In this document: piece after piece, positions 45,189 through 53,770 of the stretch
Layout: each line of letters begins with the position of its first letter
Position numbering within the stretch: position 1 is the stretch's first letter
DNA from: Heterorhizobium halophytocola
Lineage (GTDB): Bacteria > Pseudomonadota > Alphaproteobacteria > Rhizobiales > Rhizobiaceae
Direction of reading: 5' to 3'
DNA length: 64,000 nt
Assembly (NCBI RefSeq): GCF_017873095.1
Contig: NZ_JAGGJU010000008.1
Span: 1-64,000 of the forward strand
Notes under the pieces: generated by a model
What the model was told of the DNA's origin: nothing
Seen by the model: only the letters and a program-made list of their open reading frames with translations
Databases searched by the model: none
Program-made: the position numbers and the translations under genes

Positions 45189-46462
45189 GTCGCGGCCCTG
45201 TGTCCGTGCTGCCGGACCCGACGCCAGATATTTCGCACCAGGACATGCAGGACCTCCACCAGCACCCAGGAGAGCAGGATGAAGATGATGGCAATCACGA
45301 CGAGATAGGGGGTCAGCGAACGCGTCGGCGGTGCCGGTGGCGCCTTGTCCGGCCAGGGTTCGGCCAGGTAGGGAAAGTCCGGCAGGAACGGCTTGTCGTT
45401 GACGGTCGAACGCGGAAAGCCGCCTTCGATGAAGGCGATGTCCTGCAGCAGGCAGTCGCCGAAGGCGCAGGTCTGTGCCACCACGTCGTCGCCCAGTTGC
45501 CGACCGTTCGGATAGCCGGGTGCAAAACGGTCGCTATAGATCATCACATCCGGCTGGTTGTCGTATTTGCGCAGCAGGAAGGTCGTTTCCATCAGCTCGC
45601 CGAAGGCTGCCGACCACCATTCCTTGTTGCCCTTCAGGAAATTGTAGATCTTCGTCGTCCGGGCGGAATGCTCGACCAGTGCCGGCACTTGCCGGTCCGG
45701 GGCGATCGTGTTCAAAAAGCCGAAGCGCGGCAATTGGGTGCGGATCGAGCGTCCCACATGGTCGATCTGCTCACCGTCCCGCGATGTCGTGCCCCACAGG
45801 ATGAAATCCTGCTGACCGTCGGGAAAGGCGTTGCGCGGCAGGCTCAGGGCCATCGAGACGACGTTGACGCCGAAAAAGCGCGGAAAGGTGAACGGGTCGT
45901 CGCGCACGCCGAAAAAGCTGCGGATGTCGCCGGTGTTTTCGAGCCCCTCGTATTCCACGCTTTTCAGACTGGCGTCGTTGTTCAGCCTGATCCTGATGGT
46001 CGCGTCGGCATGCAGCTTGGCCGGTTCGCTGACCGTTCCGCCATAGCGGGCCGTGTTGGCCGGATCGGTGAAATCGACCGGCGTGGAGAGGTCCAGCTTG
46101 ATCTCATAGAGATAGGGTTCGAGAGAGTAAGGCGCAGGCACGGTCAGCGCGCGGCGCACATTGAAGATCAGGATCAGCCTGTCGTCCTTGGGAAACAGGA
46201 ACAGGCCGGTGATATTGGACTCAGGCCCCATCAGATTGGTCGGATCCGCATGGTCTGATGCCCTTGCCGACGGGCTGAGGCCCAGGACGAGCAGGGCGAC
46301 CGTTGCAAGCAGCATCGCGACCCATGCGATCGATCGGCCTGGCTTTTGCCGGACAAGGCCTCTGTTGCCTGCATTGAGGCCGTGTCGCATCTCCCCCGAC
46401 AAAACAGGTTCCGCTCCGGTTGTCAGCCCGGACTTCGACCCACAAGATCTGCGCGCCGTCAT
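45185..46462 (-). CDS. DUF4331-family envelope protein
   Basis: A 425-aa protein. The N-terminal hydrophobic segment (IAWVAMLLATVALLVLGLSP) is followed by SARASDHADPTNLMGPESNI, the typical DUF4331 start. A C-terminal membrane anchor (PYLVVIAIIFILLSWVLVEV) ends in a basic tail. Topology is therefore a periplasmic domain anchored at its C-terminus. The function of DUF4331 is unknown. Coupled to the following DUF4198 gene and convergent with the cytochrome-GMC-patatin operon. The ATG at 46462 has GAGGG upstream; an ATG 24 codons later is possible. Confidence 0.82.
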   Translation of the reverse strand: MTARRSCGSKSGLTTGAEPVLSGEMRHGLNAGNRGLVRQKPGRSIAWVAMLLATVALLVLGLSPSARASDHADPTNLMGPESNITGLFLFPKDDRLILIFNVRRALTVPAPYSLEPYLYEIKLDLSTPVDFTDPANTARYGGTVSEPAKLHADATIRIRLNNDASLKSVEYEGLENTGDIRSFFGVRDDPFTFPRFFGVNVVSMALSLPRNAFPDGQQDFILWGTTSRDGEQIDHVGRSIRTQLPRFGFLNTIAPDRQVPALVEHSARTTKIYNFLKGNKEWWSAAFGELMETTFLLRKYDNQPDVMIYSDRFAPGYPNGRQLGDDVVAQTCAFGDCLLQDIAFIEGGFPRSTVNDKPFLPDFPYLAEPWPDKAPPAPPTRSLTPYLVVIAIIFILLSWVLVEVLHVLVRNIWRRVRQHGHRAAT

Positions 46463-46614
46463 GTGTCGCCCTCACAACCAATGAGATAATAATTTATAAA
46501 TCACATCATAAGGTAGTGGTAATGCATGAGGGGGCGGCTTGGCAATATGCCTGAAGTCTTGGCGCGCAAATATTTAAGGCGCACAACCAGTGAGGGTGTG
46601 TTGATGGAGCGTGT

Positions 46615-47487
46615 CTACGCCGCCGGCCGCTCGATCGTTTCGAAGTGCTGGGCGATGTCGCGTCCGGTGGCGATCCAGACGTCGCCCTTCTGCTGTACGT
46701 GGCGGAGGAAATCGCGCAGCAGAAACCAGCGCATCGGTCGCCCGGACACTTGCGGGTGGAGAACCAGCGTGGTGACGCCGCCCCAGGCATGGGTGGCCTC
46801 GAATTCATCGATCCACAGCTGCAGCACGGCGTCGCGGCCAAAGATCGGGCGCGGGCTGGTGCGCGCGGTCATGCCGAAATTCCAGTCGTCGAAGGCAAAG
46901 TTGACGGGGATCTCGACGAGCCCCTTCGCCCCGTCGGCAGACGCATGGCGGTAGGGCAGGATATCGTCGCGGAACGACGACGAATAGCGGATGCCCGACT
47001 TGGCCAGATGGGCGAGCAGCTCCGGGAAATTTTCGCCGGACGGCGCCCGGTAGCCGACGGGACGCACGCCGAGCGCTGCCTCCAATGCCTCGAAGCCGCG
47101 ATCGATCTCTTCGAAGGCTTCCTCGAGCTTCGTGCGGTCCGGCATCTTGTGCAGATAGCCGTGATGGCCGATTTCATGGCCTGCATCGAGGATCCGCTTG
47201 CAGAGGTCGCGGTGGGCAAGTGCGGTCCACCCCGGCGTGAAGAAGGTGGCCTTGAGCGCCAGTTCGTCCATCAGGTCGAGAATCTTCGCGATCCCCACCC
47301 GCGCGTCGTAGCCACCGTGCGACGTGGTGACCATGCGGTCGACATTGGCAGGCGTGTTTCCGATCCAGGCCGTCTCGGCATCGACATCGAAGCCGATGAA
47401 AAGCGCGCTGCGGGCGCCATTCGGCCAGGTCATGGCCGGTGCCGGCGCTGCCGGATTGAGGGGGCGGGGCGAAAGGTCGTATGTCAT
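46615..47487 (-). CDS. Polysaccharide-deacetylase-fold hydrolase (imidase/deacetylase type)
   Basis: A 290-aa NodB-fold enzyme. It has the catalytic/metal Asp in FIGFDVDAETAW (about residue 35), the metal motif HEIGHHGYLHKMP (about residues 105-117) and GYRAPSGENFPELLAHL. There is no signal peptide, which argues against a cell-wall role. Cytoplasmic members of this family include cyclic imidases and allantoinase-like PuuE proteins. As the last gene of the lyase/ABC operon it probably acts on the imported compound. Which bond it hydrolyses is unknown. Confidence 0.82.
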   Translation of the reverse strand: MTYDLSPRPLNPAAPAPAMTWPNGARSALFIGFDVDAETAWIGNTPANVDRMVTTSHGGYDARVGIAKILDLMDELALKATFFTPGWTALAHRDLCKRILDAGHEIGHHGYLHKMPDRTKLEEAFEEIDRGFEALEAALGVRPVGYRAPSGENFPELLAHLAKSGIRYSSSFRDDILPYRHASADGAKGLVEIPVNFAFDDWNFGMTARTSPRPIFGRDAVLQLWIDEFEATHAWGGVTTLVLHPQVSGRPMRWFLLRDFLRHVQQKGDVWIATGRDIAQHFETIERPAA

Positions 47488-47561
47488 GGGTCCTGCCTCG
47501 GGACCAGCAGCCCCGACCTTGGAATGAAGAGCCCCGGCGGATGGGCCGGGGCTCGCAATCG

Positions 47562-48392
47562 TTACTTCCGGGCTTCACCGTTGATGTAGATGCCGTCCAG
47601 CATCGCGCCTTCGAGACCCCATTTGGTGAAGATCTTCTTGTATTCGCCGTTCTCCATCAGCGCCTTCAGGCCGTCGATATAGGCGTCACGCAGCTCCGGC
47701 TTCGTCTTGTCGAAGCCGATGCCCTGATAGACGGCGGTGTAGGGTTCGCCGATGGTGAAGAAGGCGCCCTTGTCGACGCTCATCAGATAGGGGAGGGTTT
47801 CCGAACCCTGCACGGCGGCATCGACGCGGCCCTGCTTCAGCTGGGTGCGGGCATCGGCCGAACCCTCGGTGCCGACGACCTTGATGGCCGGCAGACCCTT
47901 GGCTTCGCAGTTGGCAGCGCTCCACTTCGCCGTCTCGTCCGGGAACGAGGTGCGGCGGCTCATGCCGATGGTCTTGCCGCAAAGATCGGTCGGCTGCTTG
48001 AACTCGTCCTTGTGGGCGGTGGTCGAGTAGAACTGCGCACCCGACTTCATGTAGTCGAGAAAATCCAGGGCATCGCGGCGTTTCGGCAGGTCGCTCATGC
48101 CGGATTCGATCAGGTCCACGCGGCCGGTGGTCAGCGAGGAGATCATCTGCTCGAAGCCGATATCCGACCATTCGACCTCGATGCCGAGCTGCTTGGCAAG
48201 CGCCGTGCCGAGGTCGATGTCGAGACCCATCAGTTCGTTGGTCGCGGGGTCGCGATACTCCATCGGCGGGTAGTTCGGCGTGTTGGCGACGACCACCTTG
48301 CCGGCCGCCTTGATGTTGTCCGGCAGTTCGGCGGCCAGCGCCGTGCCGCTGGCGGCAAGCGCCATGGCGAGCGTGAGAAGTGTCTTGTTCAT
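47562..48392 (-). CDS. Polar amino-acid-type ABC transporter substrate-binding protein
   Basis: A 276-aa SBP_bac_3 protein. The signal peptide is MNKTLLTLAMALAASGTALA. The mature part has NTPNYPPMEYRDPATNELMG and LDIDLGTALAKQLGIEVEW near the start, and EPYTAVYQGIGFDKTKPELR in the C-terminal lobe. It is the fourth gene of the operon after the lyase, permease and ATPase. It binds a polar amino-acid-like compound in the periplasm; by context, the substrate of the ArgH-like lyase or its precursor. Confidence 0.9.
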   Translation of the reverse strand: MNKTLLTLAMALAASGTALAAELPDNIKAAGKVVVANTPNYPPMEYRDPATNELMGLDIDLGTALAKQLGIEVEWSDIGFEQMISSLTTGRVDLIESGMSDLPKRRDALDFLDYMKSGAQFYSTTAHKDEFKQPTDLCGKTIGMSRRTSFPDETAKWSAANCEAKGLPAIKVVGTEGSADARTQLKQGRVDAAVQGSETLPYLMSVDKGAFFTIGEPYTAVYQGIGFDKTKPELRDAYIDGLKALMENGEYKKIFTKWGLEGAMLDGIYINGEARK

Positions 48393-48439
48393 CGGGTTCC
48401 CCTTTTTAAGGTTTTTGGAGTGGAAGCGAGGGTTGAGGA

Positions 48440-49210
48440 TCAGGTCTGGACCGCCTTGATGAATTCGGCGGTTCTGGCATTTTTCGGGGCGCCGAGAACC
48501 TCGGCTGCCGGTCCGGTCTCGACCACCTTGCCGGCCTCCATGAAGGTCACGGTATCGGCGACATTGCGGGCGAAGCCCATTTCATGGGTGACGACAATCA
48601 TCGTCATGCCGGAGGTGGCGAGATCGCGCATCACATCGAGCACTTCCGACACAAGCTCGGGGTCGAGCGCCGAGGTCGGCTCGTCGAACAGGATCATGTC
48701 GGGCCGCATGCCCATGGCGCGGGCAATCGCCACACGCTGCTGCTGGCCGCCCGAAAGCGCCGAAGGGTAGTGATCCTGCTTGTCGGAAAGTCCGACCCGC
48801 TCCAGCAGGCGCTTGGCCTCCGCGCGGGCCTTTTCCGGCGGCTCGCCGAGCACGTGCACCGGACCCTCGATGATGTTCTCGAGCGCCGTCATGTGCGGGA
48901 ACAGGTTGAAGCGCTGGAACACCATGCCGATTCGCCGGCGCTGGCGCGCCACGTCCGCATCGGAGATCTCGTAGAGCTTGTCGCCGTCGCGGCGATAGCC
49001 GATCAGCTCGTCATTGACCCATATGCCGCCGCCATCCATGCGCTCCAGCAGGTTCAGACAGCGCAGAAGCGTGCTCTTGCCCGAGCCGGACGGGCCGATG
49101 ATGCAGCCCACCTCGCCGCGCCGGACCTCGAAATTGACCTTGTCCAGGGCGAGGAAGTCGCCGAACCGCTTGGTGACGTCGACCGCCTTGACGATGATCT
49201 CGGAGTTCAT
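48440..49210 (-). CDS. Polar amino-acid-type ABC transporter ATP-binding protein
   Basis: A 256-aa ATPase with Walker A IIGPSGSGKST, signature LSGGQQQRVAIARAM, Walker B MILFDEPTSALDPE and the H-loop VTHEMGFARNVAD, all typical of GlnQ/HisP-type importers. I chose the ATG at 49210, with GGAGAAGG upstream. It lies 14 bases after the permease stop. Confidence 0.95.
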   Translation of the reverse strand: MNSEIIVKAVDVTKRFGDFLALDKVNFEVRRGEVGCIIGPSGSGKSTLLRCLNLLERMDGGGIWVNDELIGYRRDGDKLYEISDADVARQRRRIGMVFQRFNLFPHMTALENIIEGPVHVLGEPPEKARAEAKRLLERVGLSDKQDHYPSALSGGQQQRVAIARAMGMRPDMILFDEPTSALDPELVSEVLDVMRDLATSGMTMIVVTHEMGFARNVADTVTFMEAGKVVETGPAAEVLGAPKNARTAEFIKAVQT

Positions 49211-49224
49211 GGCCTTCTCCTCCA

Positions 49225-50091
49225 TCATGCCGCCGCCGTGATCGACTTCGAGCCGCGCCCGAAATAGCGTTCGACATAATGCTGGCCGATCGACAGCACG
49301 GAGACGACCACCAGATACCAGAAGCTTGCGACCAGGAGCAGTTCGAGGACGCGCGCATTGGCGTAGTAGATCACCTGGGCATTGTGCAGAACTTCGGAAT
49401 ACTGGATGACGCTGGCAAGCGAGGTCAGCTTGACCATGCCGATCACCTCGTTGCCGATCGGCGGCACCATGACCCGCATGGCCTGCGGCAGCACGATCCG
49501 GCGCAGCATCTTCATATGCGTCATGCCGATCGATTTGGCGGCCTCGTACTGCCCGCTGTCGACGGACAGCAGGCCGCTGCGCACGACTTCGGACGTATAG
49601 GCGCCCTGCGAGATGCCGAGCCCCAGCATGGCCGCGACGAAGGGCGTCATGACATCGACCGTGCGCCATTCGAACAGGCCGGGAATGCCGAGCGTCGGGA
49701 AGATCAGCGCCAGATTGAACCAGAGCATCAGCTGCACCAGCGCCGGCGCCCCGCGGAAGATCCACACATAGCCGACGGCAATCGACGACAGCACCGGATT
49801 GCCGGAGATCCGCATGATGGCAATGAGAACGCCGAGCACGATACCAAGCGCCATGGCCGCCACCGTCATCACCAGGGTATTGCCGATACCGGCGATGATG
49901 ACCGGGGCGAACAGGAACTGTCCGACATAACCCCATTCGATCTGGCCGACGCTGAAGGCCCGGATGAGGGCGGCAATCAGCAGAAGTACCGCGGCCGCCG
50001 AGATCGTGCGGCCGACATGCCGCTTGGGCACCAGGGTCAGATGGGCGATTTCATATTTGCCGGTCTCGCCGGCGCTTGCTGTCCCTGTCAT
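49225..50091 (-). CDS. Polar amino-acid-type ABC transporter permease
   Basis: A 288-aa HisMQ-family permease with membrane segments from TISAAAVLLLIAALI to YLVVVSVLSIGQHY. The coupling motif EAAKSIGMTHMKMLRRIVLP is near residue 195. The ATG at 50091 overlaps the ArgH-like stop by 4 bases. Only one permease gene is present, so it should act as a homodimer. Confidence 0.92.
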   Translation of the reverse strand: MTGTASAGETGKYEIAHLTLVPKRHVGRTISAAAVLLLIAALIRAFSVGQIEWGYVGQFLFAPVIIAGIGNTLVMTVAAMALGIVLGVLIAIMRISGNPVLSSIAVGYVWIFRGAPALVQLMLWFNLALIFPTLGIPGLFEWRTVDVMTPFVAAMLGLGISQGAYTSEVVRSGLLSVDSGQYEAAKSIGMTHMKMLRRIVLPQAMRVMVPPIGNEVIGMVKLTSLASVIQYSEVLHNAQVIYYANARVLELLLVASFWYLVVVSVLSIGQHYVERYFGRGSKSITAAA

Positions 50092-51554
50092 CGGGCGGCA
50101 GGCTCCTCGTTTGCGGGAAGGCCGGCGACAAAGGCGGTGCCGCTCAAGGAGGTCCCGGCAAAGTCGCGGCATAGGTCGAGTGCCTGGCCGAACCGTTCGA
50201 TCTGTTCGCGCACCCGATCCGGCGCAGTGGAGCCGTATCCGGTGCGGCTGGCAAGGGCCTTTTCCAGTGTCAGCGCATCCAGCATCTCAGCCGTTAGCCG
50301 GCTATCGATCTTCGGAAGATCGTCCGGCGTCAGGCCTTCGAGGTCATGGCCCCTTTCCTCGCAATAGCGCACAACGCTGCCGGTGATTTCGTGGGCCTGG
50401 GCAAAGGGGATATCCTGGCCAACCAGCCAGTCGGCCACTTCGGTGGCGAGCGTGAAACCGCGGGGGGCTTCGGCGCGCAGCTTGTCGACCTGGAAGTCGA
50501 GGGTTTCGACCATGCCGGCAAAGGCCGGCAGGATCAGTTGCAGCACGTCGATGGTCTCGAACAGCGACCGCTTGTCTTCGGCAAGGTCGCGATTATAGGC
50601 AAGCGGCATGGCCTTCATGGTGGCCAGGAAGCCGGCGACATTGCCGATCAGCGTGCCGGACATGCCGCGGGTGAGCTCGGCGATATCCGGGTTCTTCTTC
50701 TGCGGCATGATCGACGAGCCGGTCGAATAGGAATCATGCAGTTTTACCCAGCTGAACTGCTTGGAACTCCAGATGCAGATTTCCTCGGCGATGCGCGACA
50801 GATCGACCGTTGTCAGCGAGCAGATGAACAGGAATTCTGCCACGAGATCGCGCGAGGCCACGGCATCGATCGAGTTTTCGCAAGCCGCCGAATAGCCGAG
50901 TTCCACCGCCGACAGATCCGGACGGCAGGCGATGCCGGAGCCGGCAAGCGCCGCGGCACCGAGCGGCGAGCGGTCAAAGCGTCGGTCGAAATCCTGGAAA
51001 CGCTGCAGGTCGCGCAGCAGTGACTGGGCGTGGGCCATCAGGTGGTGGCCAAGCACGATCGGCTGGGCCGGCTGCAGATGGGTAAAGCCCGGCATCACGG
51101 TCTCGACATGCGCCGATGCCTGCAGGCGCAGCGCCTCCTCGACGGCGATGATGCCGGCCGAAAGCTCGCGCGCCATGCGGCGCAGATAGAGCCGTGTGTT
51201 GTTGGCCGTCTGGTCGTTGCGCGAGCGGCCGGCGCGCAGCTTGCCACCCATCGCGCCGAGCCGCGCCATCAACAGGCGTTCGAGAAAGGTGTGCACATCC
51301 TCGTCGCCGGCGATCGGCGTTTCCCGGCCGGCGGCGATGTCGGCCTCGATTTCGTCGAGCGTATTGCGGATGGCGGCAAACTCGGCCGCATCCAGCACAC
51401 CGGCACGCAAGAGCTCGGAGGCATGCGCCCGCGATCCGGCGACGTCCTCGCGGTAGAGCCTGAAATAGGAGGCAGGGGCACGGGAAAGATTGGCGAGGGC
51501 TTCTGAAGGGCCGGACTTGAAACGTCCACCCCACAACTGTGTCGGCTCGGGCAT
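50088..51554 (-). CDS. Argininosuccinate-lyase paralogue (fumarase/aspartase superfamily)
   Basis: A 488-aa lyase. Superfamily features are LWGGRFKSGPSEAL at the start, GGKLRAGRSRNDQTANNTRL, PGFTHLQPAQPIVLGHHLMA with a catalytic His, and the signature loop GSSIMPQKKNPD. Compared with the ArgH consensus as I remember it, GKLHTG is changed to GKLRAG and the FNxSxxFD stretch reads LSRAPASYF, both near the substrate site. It heads an operon with an amino-acid importer and a hydrolase, not arginine genes. It probably releases fumarate from another N-succinyl compound; true argininosuccinate activity cannot be excluded. A GTG at 51566 is an alternative start. Confidence 0.82.
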   Translation of the reverse strand: MPEPTQLWGGRFKSGPSEALANLSRAPASYFRLYREDVAGSRAHASELLRAGVLDAAEFAAIRNTLDEIEADIAAGRETPIAGDEDVHTFLERLLMARLGAMGGKLRAGRSRNDQTANNTRLYLRRMARELSAGIIAVEEALRLQASAHVETVMPGFTHLQPAQPIVLGHHLMAHAQSLLRDLQRFQDFDRRFDRSPLGAAALAGSGIACRPDLSAVELGYSAACENSIDAVASRDLVAEFLFICSLTTVDLSRIAEEICIWSSKQFSWVKLHDSYSTGSSIMPQKKNPDIAELTRGMSGTLIGNVAGFLATMKAMPLAYNRDLAEDKRSLFETIDVLQLILPAFAGMVETLDFQVDKLRAEAPRGFTLATEVADWLVGQDIPFAQAHEITGSVVRYCEERGHDLEGLTPDDLPKIDSRLTAEMLDALTLEKALASRTGYGSTAPDRVREQIERFGQALDLCRDFAGTSLSGTAFVAGLPANEEPAAR

Positions 51555-51737
51555 GGCATATTCCACTGACTAAACTTTCAGCGAAGCTTGCATGTGCTCA
51601 AAACATGGACAAGCGAAGATATTTCCCGGGGGTATGACGAAAACGACTAGGGTGCTAGATTGCATCAGCAGGGAAATTTTGGGGCAGCGATGAAAAGAGC
51701 CGTGGCGAGCTCATCAGCCTTGCCCAGGGAGAACAGC

Positions 51738-52637
51738 ATGGTATCCGGCATGCCATTGCCGTCGATGACGGCGCTCAGGGTGCTTCTGGCCGTTGCCGAG
51801 CGCGGCTCGACGAGTGCCGCGGCGGCCAGCACCAACCTGTCGCAGAGCGCAGTGTCCAAGCAGTTGATCGCATTCGAGAAACTGATCGGCAGCCCGGCCT
51901 TTTCGCGTACGCCACGCGGCATGGTGGCGACCGAGGTCGGCGCGATCTATATCGAGCATGCCCGCATGGCGCTGAAGGCTATGGAAGATGCCATGCTGAA
52001 GGTGGCGCGGCTGAAGCCCGGCCCCCGGGTCCTGCGGTTGCAGGTTCCACCGATCCTCGGCGACCGTTGGCTGCTGCCGCGATTTGCCGAGTTCACCGAA
52101 GCCCATCCCGATATCGAGGTGCAGTTCACCACGTTTGTGTCTCCCACCCAGTCGGAGGTGCCGGACGGCATCTTCCGTTTCGTCATCGAACCGCCGGCCG
52201 GCGAGGTGGCGCATTTCCTGTTCGGGCGCGACGTCCTGCTCGTCAGCGCCCCGTCCTACTGGGCAAAGCATGGCTCTCCCGAGACGGTCGAGGAGGCCGC
52301 CGGCGGCGAGATGCTCGAACACCCGCAGACAGCCCTTCACTGGCAGCATTTTGCCGAAAGCCGGGGGCGGGCCGGACTGCCGGTGCGCCACACGACGCGC
52401 TTCGGCTATTATACCATGGTCATCCGCGCGGCCCTTGCCGGGCAGGGCATGGCGCTGATGCCGCGGGGACTGATTGTCGAGGATCTCGCCGCCGGCCGCC
52501 TCGTCAATCCGGCCGGCCTTTCCTACCGCAGTGCCTATGGCTACTGGTTCGCCAGGCCGGACCTGCCGGAGGTCAGCCAATCCATGCAGGTCTTCGAAAG
52601 CTGGCTGCTGAAGGTCGCTGCCGAGATCGCCGAATGA
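51738..52637 (+). CDS. LysR-family regulator (GcvA-like), divergent from the lyase operon
   Basis: A 299-aa regulator. The HTH is at residues 5-65 (SMTALRVLLAVAERGSTSAA and TNLSQSAVSKQLIAFEKLIG), followed by a GcvA-type effector domain (LRLQVPPILGDRWLLPRFAE). I chose the ATG at 51738 with GGGAG upstream; an earlier ATG at 51690 would add 16 residues. It faces the ArgH-like operon across about 180 bases, so it is the likely activator of that operon. Confidence 0.9.
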   Translation: MVSGMPLPSMTALRVLLAVAERGSTSAAAASTNLSQSAVSKQLIAFEKLIGSPAFSRTPRGMVATEVGAIYIEHARMALKAMEDAMLKVARLKPGPRVLRLQVPPILGDRWLLPRFAEFTEAHPDIEVQFTTFVSPTQSEVPDGIFRFVIEPPAGEVAHFLFGRDVLLVSAPSYWAKHGSPETVEEAAGGEMLEHPQTALHWQHFAESRGRAGLPVRHTTRFGYYTMVIRAALAGQGMALMPRGLIVEDLAAGRLVNPAGLSYRSAYGYWFARPDLPEVSQSMQVFESWLLKVAAEIAE

Positions 52638-52643
52638 GGCCTG

Positions 52644-53615
52644 TCAGCCGCTTGATGCGGTCTCCGTCTCGCTTTCCGGCCGGCGGCGCAGCATATGCCG
52701 GGCGGACAGCCGCGGGTCATGGGGGGCCGCCGCTTCCAGCGTTGCAAAAAGCCAGTCGATGAACACCCGGGCGATCATCGTGCCCTGCACCTCCTCACGC
52801 GCCGCGATGTAGAAGGCTTCGTTGGCCGGCACTGCCAGATTGAACGGCACGACCAGATCGCCGCTGTCGATCAGCCCGCGTGCGGTGATGCTGTCGCCCA
52901 TGGCGATCCCGAGCCCGTGCAGGGCCGCTTCGGTCGCCAGCCGCGCATCGCCCATGAAATGCTGCCGATCCTTGTCGATGAAGCCCCGGGCGTCGATGGC
53001 CGTCAGCCAGGTGGTCCATTCCTGCCCGTCCGCGTCCGCATGCAACAGCACATGGTCCCGCAGATCGCGCAGGTTTCGCAAGGGTCGGCTGTTGAGCATG
53101 GTCGGGCTGGCGACGGGGAAGAATTCGAGCGAACTCCAAAGCCGCGCCCAGCAATCCGGCCATTTGCCATTGCCGTAGAGCACGCAGAGATCGACGGCCG
53201 GATTGCTGATATTGGCCGCATCGTTGGAGGATATCAGCGTCAAGCGGATATCGGGGAACTGGCGCACGAATTCCCCGATGCGCGGCATCAGCCAGAAGGA
53301 CATCAGCGCCGGGATGCAGGCAACCGTCAGCGTGCCACTGGTCGTTGGACGGGTCAGCCGCGCGGTGGCCGTGGCGATCTCGGTGAAGGCGGATGACACG
53401 GACGGCAGCAATTGCGCACCCTGCGGGGTCAGCTTGATCCGCTGCCCGCCGCGTTCGAACAGGCTGACGCCGAGGGTTGCCTCCAGGCTCTTGATCTGGT
53501 GGCTGATGGCGCCGTGGGTGACATTGAGTTCCTGTGCCGCGAGCGAGACCGAGCCGTGACGGGCCGCCGCCTCGAAGGCGCGCAGCGGGTTCAGCGGGGG
53601 CAGACGACGCACCAT
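52644..53615 (-). CDS. LysR-family regulator (GcvA-like), divergent from the FAD oxidase gene
   Basis: A 323-aa regulator of the GcvA subgroup: LPPLNPLRAFEAAARHGSVS, then LAAQELNVTHGAISHQIKSL and EATLGVSLFERGGQRIKLT, then the effector domain. It is convergent with the previous LysR gene (6-base gap) and divergent from the FAD-linked oxidase gene at 53771. A perfect dyad in the shared upstream region fits a LysR site. Confidence 0.92.
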   Translation of the reverse strand: MVRRLPPLNPLRAFEAAARHGSVSLAAQELNVTHGAISHQIKSLEATLGVSLFERGGQRIKLTPQGAQLLPSVSSAFTEIATATARLTRPTTSGTLTVACIPALMSFWLMPRIGEFVRQFPDIRLTLISSNDAANISNPAVDLCVLYGNGKWPDCWARLWSSLEFFPVASPTMLNSRPLRNLRDLRDHVLLHADADGQEWTTWLTAIDARGFIDKDRQHFMGDARLATEAALHGLGIAMGDSITARGLIDSGDLVVPFNLAVPANEAFYIAAREEVQGTMIARVFIDWLFATLEAAAPHDPRLSARHMLRRRPESETETASSG

Positions 53616-53668
53616 CCGGGAAAGGAGCCTTGTTAGTTATTTTCACAGGAACGGCTATAACAATATCA

Positions 53669-53681
53669 ATTGCATTGCAAT
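53669..53681. promoter_or_regulatory. LysR-type dyad ATTGC-ATT-GCAAT
   Basis: ATTGCATTGCAAT is a perfect 13-bp palindrome of the form ATTGC-N3-GCAAT in the 155-base gap between the divergent LysR and oxidase genes. LysR regulators bind short dyads in exactly such places. AT-rich sequence (TATAACAATATC) just to its left may be a -10 region. Confidence 0.5.
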
Positions 53682-53770
53682 GACGTGACCTGCCATGATG
53701 GCTGCCAACCGTCGGCGAATGGCCGATCGTGCTCCCGATGGCCCTTTGCGGCTCGACCTAAGACGAACCG

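Noticed and set aside
50088-51554. Assigning the lyase as the housekeeping argH
   Set aside because: It heads an importer operon with no arginine-biosynthesis neighbours, and two substrate-site motifs differ from the ArgH consensus as remembered. Kept as a paralogue without a symbol.
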